Shown: piece by piece, positions 58,046-64,000 of the stretch
Numbering within the stretch: position 1 is the first letter of the stretch
Layout of the letters: each line of letters opens with the position of its first letter
NCBI RefSeq assembly: GCF_032062135.1
Contig: NC_092864.1
Location: forward strand, 22,939,581 to 23,003,580
Length of the DNA: 64,000 bases
From: Pyxicephalus adspersus
Lineage: Eukaryota > Chordata > Amphibia > Anura > Pyxicephalidae
Direction: 5' to 3'
Notes under the pieces: model-generated
What the model was told of the DNA's origin: nothing
The model's input: only the letters and a program-made list of their open reading frames with translations
Database searches by the model: none
Made by a program: the position numbers and the translations under genes

Positions 58046-59024
58046 TGTCTTTGTATTTTAGACTTAGTTCAGACAGTAGTTCCTGGTTGGCTCATGGTGG
58101 CTAGTCCAATTGCTGCTCTGATCTTAATAAAACAGTATTTCAACATTACAACATCGGGCAGTGGCAAAAGGTTTTCATCTGCTAACTTCTAACCCCATTT
58201 GTACCCTATTGCCAGTTGTAGGCAAAATGCACCTTTTCAACTATGTACATTGTATTTAGGTGTGAGGAGGAGTTACCAGCCCTGAATTTATTATATAATA
58301 TCTGATATACAGATCTTGCATCCTTGGATGCTCCTGCAATGTTTAGAAAGAGATGGTATACTCTAGGGGTGAATGGGATCTTTAGAAGACTGTCCCAAAT
58401 TGGATTTTGTTTTTCTAATATAGACCCCATCTTTCCTACTTCCAATTATTGTTGGTCAAATTTGCCTGTGCTTGGTTTGCTGATATTCGTCTGAGATGAC
58501 CCTAATATTCAGGTTGATTCAGTGGCCAAATTTACATACCTGCCATTGAGAGGTATAGTGTTCGGCTCTAGGTGGATAGACGCTCATCCATGGCTGTTTG
58601 TCAAAGCCAAGTATATAGCTCGGCCAGCGGATGAGCACACACACAACAAACAACGTCTTGTCAATTTGTCTGTCATTGTCCCAAATTTGATCTGTTGAAT
58701 GTTCAGGTTGAATTTGACACAGACCTGAAGCTGAACACCAAGCCAATGCTTAATGCAGCACACCAGATTCCTTTCCATCTAAGGCAGGTGCATAAAATAA
58801 GGCTAAGGCCACACTGCCATTTTTTTCTTAACCACTTCTTCTCTACAGCCCCTATGGACCAGAGCAATTCCTACACTTTATATTGGCTCTTTGGCAAAAA
58901 ATTGTGATTACCTAAAGTAACAAAGTAATACATTTTTTATGCTTTAACGACAAAAAAGATTTCTTTTGGTGGCATTGACTTATTTTTTATTTATTTATAT
59001 GAAATCTATAGACAAAATTTTAAT
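58046..59024. other. unique DNA, no gene confirmed
   Basis: Overlapping minus-strand ORFs at 58519-58778 show no domain I recognise. A short hairpin-like segment lies near 58580-58640. Nothing else is supported. Confidence 0.4.
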
Positions 59025-59032
59025 ACAAGGCA

Positions 59033-59889
59033 TTGGACATTGCCACCTACTTTAGCGATAAAATAGACAAAATCAGACATGATGTCTCTGCCCACCGTGC
59101 CACTCCAACCATACCCTCCCCTTCCACCTGTAAATCATCATTGGCCTCCCTCAGCCCTATTACTGTGGACGAAGTCTTAACTCTTCTCTCATCATCTCTG
59201 TCTACTACATGTCCACTTGACCCAGTTCCCTCTGATCTACTCCGTGCCCATTCCTCCACCCTGGGCCCTGCCCTAACCAAACTATTCAACCTCTCCCTTT
59301 CTACTGCTAAATACCCCTCAGCTTTTAAACATGCCATAATTCTCCCTATCCTAAAGAAACCCCCACTGAACCCCTCCCTACCCTCTAACTACCGCCCTAT
59401 CTCCCTTCTGCCATATGTCTCCAAACTTCTTGAAAGCCTTGTCTACAAAAGACTCACCGATTACCTGAGCACCAACTCTTTCCTTGACTCTCTCCAGTCC
59501 GGTTTTAGAGCTGCCCATTCAACAGAAACAGCCCTTACTAAAGTGGCCAATGACCTCATCAGAGCTAAGTCTCAAGGCAACTTTTCCTTGCTCCTTCTCC
59601 TTGATCTTTCCTCTGCTTTTGACACTGTTGATCACCCCCTTCTAATACAAATCATGCACTCCATTGGTATCTGTGACACTGCCCTCTCTTGGTTTGCTTC
59701 CTATCTGTCTGACCGCTCCTTTCAAGTTTCTTTCAATGGTAACTCCTCCTCGGCCCCTCTCTTCCCTGTTAGTGTTCCCCAAGGGCCAGTCCTTGGACTG
59801 GTTCTCTTTTCTCTGTACACCTCCTCTCTCGGTAGTCTCATATCCTCCTTTGGCTTACAGTACCATCTGTATGCTGATGACACTCAAAT
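59033..59889 (+). pseudogene. L2-type LINE reverse transcriptase, partial
   Basis: There are 285 open codons up to the gap. The first codon is TTG, not ATG: the frame is open because the element is truncated here, so this is not a true start. Motifs in order: [10 protein letters not shown] (residues 118-127), [13 protein letters not shown] (156-168), the catalytic aspartate in [13 protein letters not shown] (D191), [10 protein letters not shown] (250-259, where most relatives have QGSVLGP) and the catalytic YADDTQ (280-285). This order is that of CR1/L2-group reverse transcriptases, which copy the LINE RNA at the nicked target. No internal stop is visible before the gap, so the copy may be fairly young. 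The rest of the frame cannot be judged. Confidence 0.88.
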
Positions 59890-60840
59890 NNNNNNNNNNN
59901 NNNNNNNNNNNNNNNNNNNNNNNNNNNNNNNNNNNNNNNNNNNNNNNNNNNNNNNNNNNNNNNNNNNNNNNNNNNNNNNNNNNNNNNNNNNNNNNNNNNN
60001 NNNNNNNNNNNNNNNNNNNNNNNNNNNNNNNNNNNNNNNNNNNNNNNNNNNNNNNNNNNNNNNNNNNNNNNNNNNNNNNNNNNNNNNNNNNNNNNNNNNN
60101 NNNNNNNNNNNNNNNNNNNNNNNNNNNNNNNNNNNNNNNNNNNNNNNNNNNNNNNNNNNNNNNNNNNNNNNNNNNNNNNNNNNNNNNNNNNNNNNNNNNN
60201 NNNNNNNNNNNNNNNNNNNNNNNNNNNNNNNNNNNNNNNNNNNNNNNNNNNNNNNNNNNNNNNNNNNNNNNNNNNNNNNNNNNNNNNNNNNNNNNNNNNN
60301 NNNNNNNNNNNNNNNNNNNNNNNNNNNNNNNNNNNNNNNNNNNNNNNNNNNNNNNNNNNNNNNNNNNNNNNNNNNNNNNNNNNNNNNNNNNNNNNNNNNN
60401 NNNNNNNNNNNNNNNNNNNNNNNNNNNNNNNNNNNNNNNNNNNNNNNNNNNNNNNNNNNNNNNNNNNNNNNNNNNNNNNNNNNNNNNNNNNNNNNNNNNN
60501 NNNNNNNNNNNNNNNNNNNNNNNNNNNNNNNNNNNNNNNNNNNNNNNNNNNNNNNNNNNNNNNNNNNNNNNNNNNNNNNNNNNNNNNNNNNNNNNNNNNN
60601 NNNNNNNNNNNNNNNNNNNNNNNNNNNNNNNNNNNNNNNNNNNNNNNNNNNNNNNNNNNNNNNNNNNNNNNNNNNNNNNNNNNNNNNNNNNNNNNNNNNN
60701 NNNNNNNNNNNNNNNNNNNNNNNNNNNNNNNNNNNNNNNNNNNNNNNNNNNNNNNNNNNNNNNNNNNNNNNNNNNNNNNNNNNNNNNNNNNNNNNNNNNN
60801 NNNNNNNNNNNNNNNNNNNNNNNNNNNNNNNNNNNNNNNN
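59890..60840. other. assembly gap, 951 N
   Basis: Unknown bases replace the C-terminal part of the LINE reverse transcriptase and the start of its 3' region. Any ORF drawn across it is an artefact. Confidence 0.99.
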
Positions 60841-60990
60841 CCCACCTACTGAATTGTAAGCTCTTCGGGGCAGGGTCCTCTCCTCCTGTATCACTGTCTG
60901 TATTAGTCTGTCATTTGCAACCACTATTTAATGTACAGCACTGCGTAATATGTTGGCGCTATGAAAATCCTGTTTATTAATAATATTAAT

Positions 60991-63408
60991 AATAATAATA
61001 TTAATAATTGGAAAGATATTTATAAATGTAAGAATATACTTTTTTTTAAACCTTTTTTATGTTTCACCTTTTTATTGCAATACTAAAAATAAATAAATAA
61101 AAAGAAAGTAATGAAATAAAACAAATGGATTAAAAAGTATTTGAATGCTAATGGTTAGTAAGATCGAAAACAAATCAGCAGACATATTAACTGAGAACAG
61201 AAGGGGGAAAATAAGTTAATGTAATTAAATTACATTAAATTGAAATAGGGATTTTAAATGAGTTAAAATTAAAATAAAAAAAAAATTGTTACATGGCAAA
61301 CTACAAATACCTAACATCATATGCAGTCATAAGCTTGTCCCTACTACTTTATAGTTCTTTTTAATGGAACATTGTTTAAAACTTGATGTAGCATGTTAAT
61401 TTTTTTAAACTACAGCAGCAGTTTCTACAGCTTTTGTATTTACAGAACAAATCTCAGCTGTCATTTTGAGAGCTGGGAATTGCTAGCAATTACAAGATGG
61501 GAATTGCCAATAAAAGAAAAGGACATGATGTACTATACATGCTCTGTAGTTTAATTAACATTTTTTGGGTGTGTGTAGGTGGCCCTGTGTCACCAACCAG
61601 TTACCTGCAATAATATTCTAATAAAGGAACTGTGTTAGCAATAAAACTGGGGCTATGAACTTCATTTACCATTACTTTTCTTTTTTTCAATGCCATTCAG
61701 AAGACTACCAATGGCGTATTCCAATTTTCAGGGTACCAATTGTTATTTCAATTTATATTTAGAACCTTTTTATATTTTTTTAGATTCTTTAAATTCACCT
61801 TAGTAATCAAATGATTACATTTGCATCTGTTTTGTATCCCCTTCGTTCTTTTTTCTTAGGTGAAATACAATGCAATCTTAAAAATAAAAAAAAAAAGACT
61901 GAAGCTGGGTTTAGATGTAGGTTTTTTTTCTGAACGGTTGTTGTACAAACCACTGCTTGTAATTAAAAATGACTGCTCAGACTCTTTAGCATTTTCAAAT
62001 GCTTCAGCAAATTTCAAGATATTCCATACCACCCCTGGTCAGGGCAGAGTAGCTTCAAAGGCCTTTCCATCCTTGTGAATAGGTTATATGGTTTTATTAT
62101 AAACTTTTTATTATGTCCTTGCGCAAACACTCCTATATACAGTTTTACTTAGCAATTAAATTGTAAATCGGCTCTTTGAAGTTGATGTTTTTTAAAATCT
62201 GCTTTGCTCACTGTAGTTTCTTCTCTCACTTTTATGATAGGGAAGTTAGGGGAATATCTAGTTCAAGTTTCCAGACATTGTTGCAATTCATCACTGAGTT
62301 ATTATTAAATTGGTCTGAGCCACCATACTTTTGTGGAGAATACAAACATTTAAGTATGTCAATATCAGATTTTTAATATCTGTGTATATATAGTTTTAAT
62401 TTTTTTGTCTCTCACTGGTTTAATACATTAGGATGAATTGGTAAAGGGGGTTGGTAAACTCAAAGTACATAGTATATAAAAAGTAGAAAAAATGTTGTAT
62501 GGCATTGTATATGAACAGTATTGGCTCTTTTATTCTTAAACATAATATCCAGAACATGTGGGTTTATTAAAAAGGCATCACTGCCATTTAAAAAATACAT
62601 TAAAAATATTTTGTGGTTTCGAAATTCCCTTCTCTCCAGCAATGTCCCTGCAGATGAACCTACCCTGTGTTTGAGCACTGGTTATCCAATGTCATTCAAC
62701 CCAAATGCATTGGGAAAGATGATGATGATGGACCTGCCGGAGGGTGTCACACAGAGAATGACACGTAGGCCATTGGGTCAGCAATAATCTTAAAATCCCA
62801 GTGCCAACGAAAAGGCAAAAAGTGTCTTGTGTGTCATTTAAACAGACTGAATACATTTAAACAACTGTATATAAAAAGTATGACATCATTAAACTGTGCA
62901 CTTTTGTTCTTTTTTAGATTTTAGGTCCACATCAAAGCTAAACTCTGAGGAAAGAGCCAAATACACAGATAGATTTCATATGACAAAGCTGTTTTACCTG
63001 ACAAAGGCTTTATAATTCTTTTAATTCAACCTTTAGCTTTACACTGCATTTCAACACAGCACATTTGTACATTGCTCTGCCACCCCCAGTCTGCAGACAT
63101 GAGAGTGAATAAGCAGCAGGAGACTTAAGAGGTCATTCCTCTACTCCATACCTATCAACATGTTCCTTGTTAGTGCTTCTGTATGCAACTTGATTGACTC
63201 CAAATAATTTCTCCCCCCTGGAGAGACTAAGTGCAGACTGCACTGTCCAGAGACAGGCCATATCCCCTAGAGTGGCCATGTGGTATGCAGAAAATAATAT
63301 GGGCAAAATCACTACTGGAAACTGTGAGGTGTTCTAGAATTGTACTGGCAGTAAGGTGCCAGTGGAGGCAGCATCTATGTGGTGTACAGGACTGCAGGGA
63401 TTGGTCAT
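60991..63408. other. AT-rich DNA, no gene seen
   Basis: No exon, RNA or transposon could be supported. Short ORFs (62176-62376, 62521-62787) have no recognisable domain. Confidence 0.5.
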
Positions 63409-63640
63409 GGACAGGGGTGTAGTGGGGCCTCACTTTTTTCAGGAGTGGGCGCGCGTGCCCACTCTTTTTTTAACAAAGAATTCTTTGGTGGTCCACGGCT
63501 CTGGTTGTACCTCACCCCGCGGGGTCAGGGGAAGGACCTTGCTGAGGGGGTGCACTGGCCAAAGGGTTCTGGTATCATGATATCACTGTGGGGGAAGTGT
63601 CGCCCCCTTTGAGTGACACAGGCAGAGGTGTAGTGGAGTA
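63409..63640. mobile_element. third member of the 909/57493 MITE family, partial
   Basis: TGATATCACTGTGGGGGAAG and CCCCCTTTGAGTGACACA (about 63577-63620) match the 57493 element, and GGTCCACGGCTCTGG near 63490 matches 909-1262. The CAGGGGTGTAGTGG at 63409 and CAGAGGTGTAGTGG at about 63623 are similar to each other and may mark ends of a nested or related element. Terminal repeats are not clear. Confidence 0.45.
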
Positions 63641-64000
63641 GGCACGTACGGTGCCCCCTTCCATTTTTTTGTGACTATACCTTTGGTCCTGGATGAGTGA
63701 TATATTTCCCCAGGATAAAGAGCATGGGCTCATGCTTAGTGTACACTGGGGAAATAGTCCAGGATAAAGGATGGAGCTCTGCTAGGGTTGCTTTGTATTA
63801 GTAAATTTCATGCCCCTGGACAGTGGAATGGAAAAGAAGATACCGGGTTGCCCTTCCGATTCCACCCCAGGTACAAAATCTACTCCTGTCTCCAATGTTT
63901 CCACCCCAGGTACACCCAATTGTCCGCAGCAGACTGCATGTCTGGTATAAGAGCACAGGTGTGCTACCATGGAGGAGGAAATGGAAATAGAAGCATGTAG
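63641..64000. other. unique DNA with short local duplications
   Basis: CCACCCCAGGTACA occurs twice (about 63862 and 63900), and CCAGGATAAAG occurs twice (about 63710 and 63760). No gene could be supported; the ORFs running to the window edge show no domain. Confidence 0.4.

Larger units (their letters stand above)
59025..60990 (+). mobile_element. L2-type LINE, 5'-truncated, interrupted by the gap
   Basis: The left part encodes reverse transcriptase. The right part (60841-60990) is the non-coding 3' end: GAATTGTAAGCTCTTCGGGG, GTACAGCACTGCGTAATATG and TTGGCGCTATGAAAATCC, followed by an (ATT/AAT)n tail. The 951 bp between are unknown bases. The 5' part of the element (the upstream endonuclease region) is missing, as is usual for LINE insertions made by target-primed reverse transcription. 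The tail matches those of the SINEs at 9107 and 32015. Confidence 0.85.

Noticed and set aside
58519..58778. Overlapping minus-strand ORFs considered as a retroelement fragment
   Set aside because: I could find no catalytic or structural motif to support any family.
59838..60980. Long ORFs on both strands across 59890-60840
   Set aside because: They run through unknown bases and are artefacts of the gap.

Overview
This window reads as gene-poor vertebrate nuclear DNA, most likely from a frog (anuran). No host protein-coding gene, tRNA or rRNA could be supported. The sequence is AT-rich. It holds short random ORFs, microsatellites, an internal assembly gap (N at 59890-60840) and many old transposable elements. 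The anuran call rests on the repeat set: an L2-type LINE with an 'ATGTTGGCGCTAT' 3' tail, a tRNA-headed SINE that shares that tail, Tc1-like transposons, and several families of foldback and MITE elements. The species cannot be named from sequence alone.

Layout. 1-7.7 kb: unique AT-rich DNA with two hAT-like MITEs (909-1262; 2406-2602, the second with a perfect 8-bp target duplication), a small foldback (4967-5102), and an array of SINE/LINE-tail fragments mixed with TACA and TA microsatellites (6424-7103). 7.7-24.8 kb: two head-to-tail copies of one 8,563-bp segment (7692-16254 and 16255-24817). I see no length difference between them, and the only substitutions I found are three in the first 81 bp. 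Each unit carries a tRNA-derived SINE, a TTAA-flanked MITE, a dispersed repeat, a SINE remnant, a CpG-rich MITE, a GC-rich patch and the left part of a Tc1-like transposon. Only the second copy runs on into the rest of that transposon (24204-25699), so the duplication breakpoint lies inside the transposase pseudogene.

25.7-40.6 kb: mostly featureless AT-rich DNA with a minus-strand SINE (32020-32330), a telomere-like motif (33554-33574), a dispersed repeat (34805-34960) and a MITE-like element (30935-31292). 40.6-47.1 kb: more MITEs, including a CpG-rich one at 41304-41722, a Tc1-like remnant (42770-43145), a clean hairpin (45461-45540) and a hAT remnant. 48.6-49.7 kb: a degenerate ~26-bp minisatellite with a 224-bp foldback MITE inserted in it. 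51.26-51.85 kb: a 586-bp foldback with 166-bp arms and an ACGCGT core. 53.3-55.0 kb: a cluster of MITEs including two TA-flanked copies of one family. 56.7-58.0 kb: three further MITEs. 59.0-61.0 kb: a 5'-truncated L2-type LINE whose reverse transcriptase is interrupted by the gap. 63.4-63.65 kb: a third member of the 909/57493 family.

There is no operon or pathway here. The relationships that matter are between mobile elements: SINEs that share the L2 3' end, MITEs nested in satellites, and a large recent-looking tandem duplication (or false assembly duplication) that copied a block of them. I found no convincing new gene system. The tandem duplication and the foldback families are the parts most worth checking.
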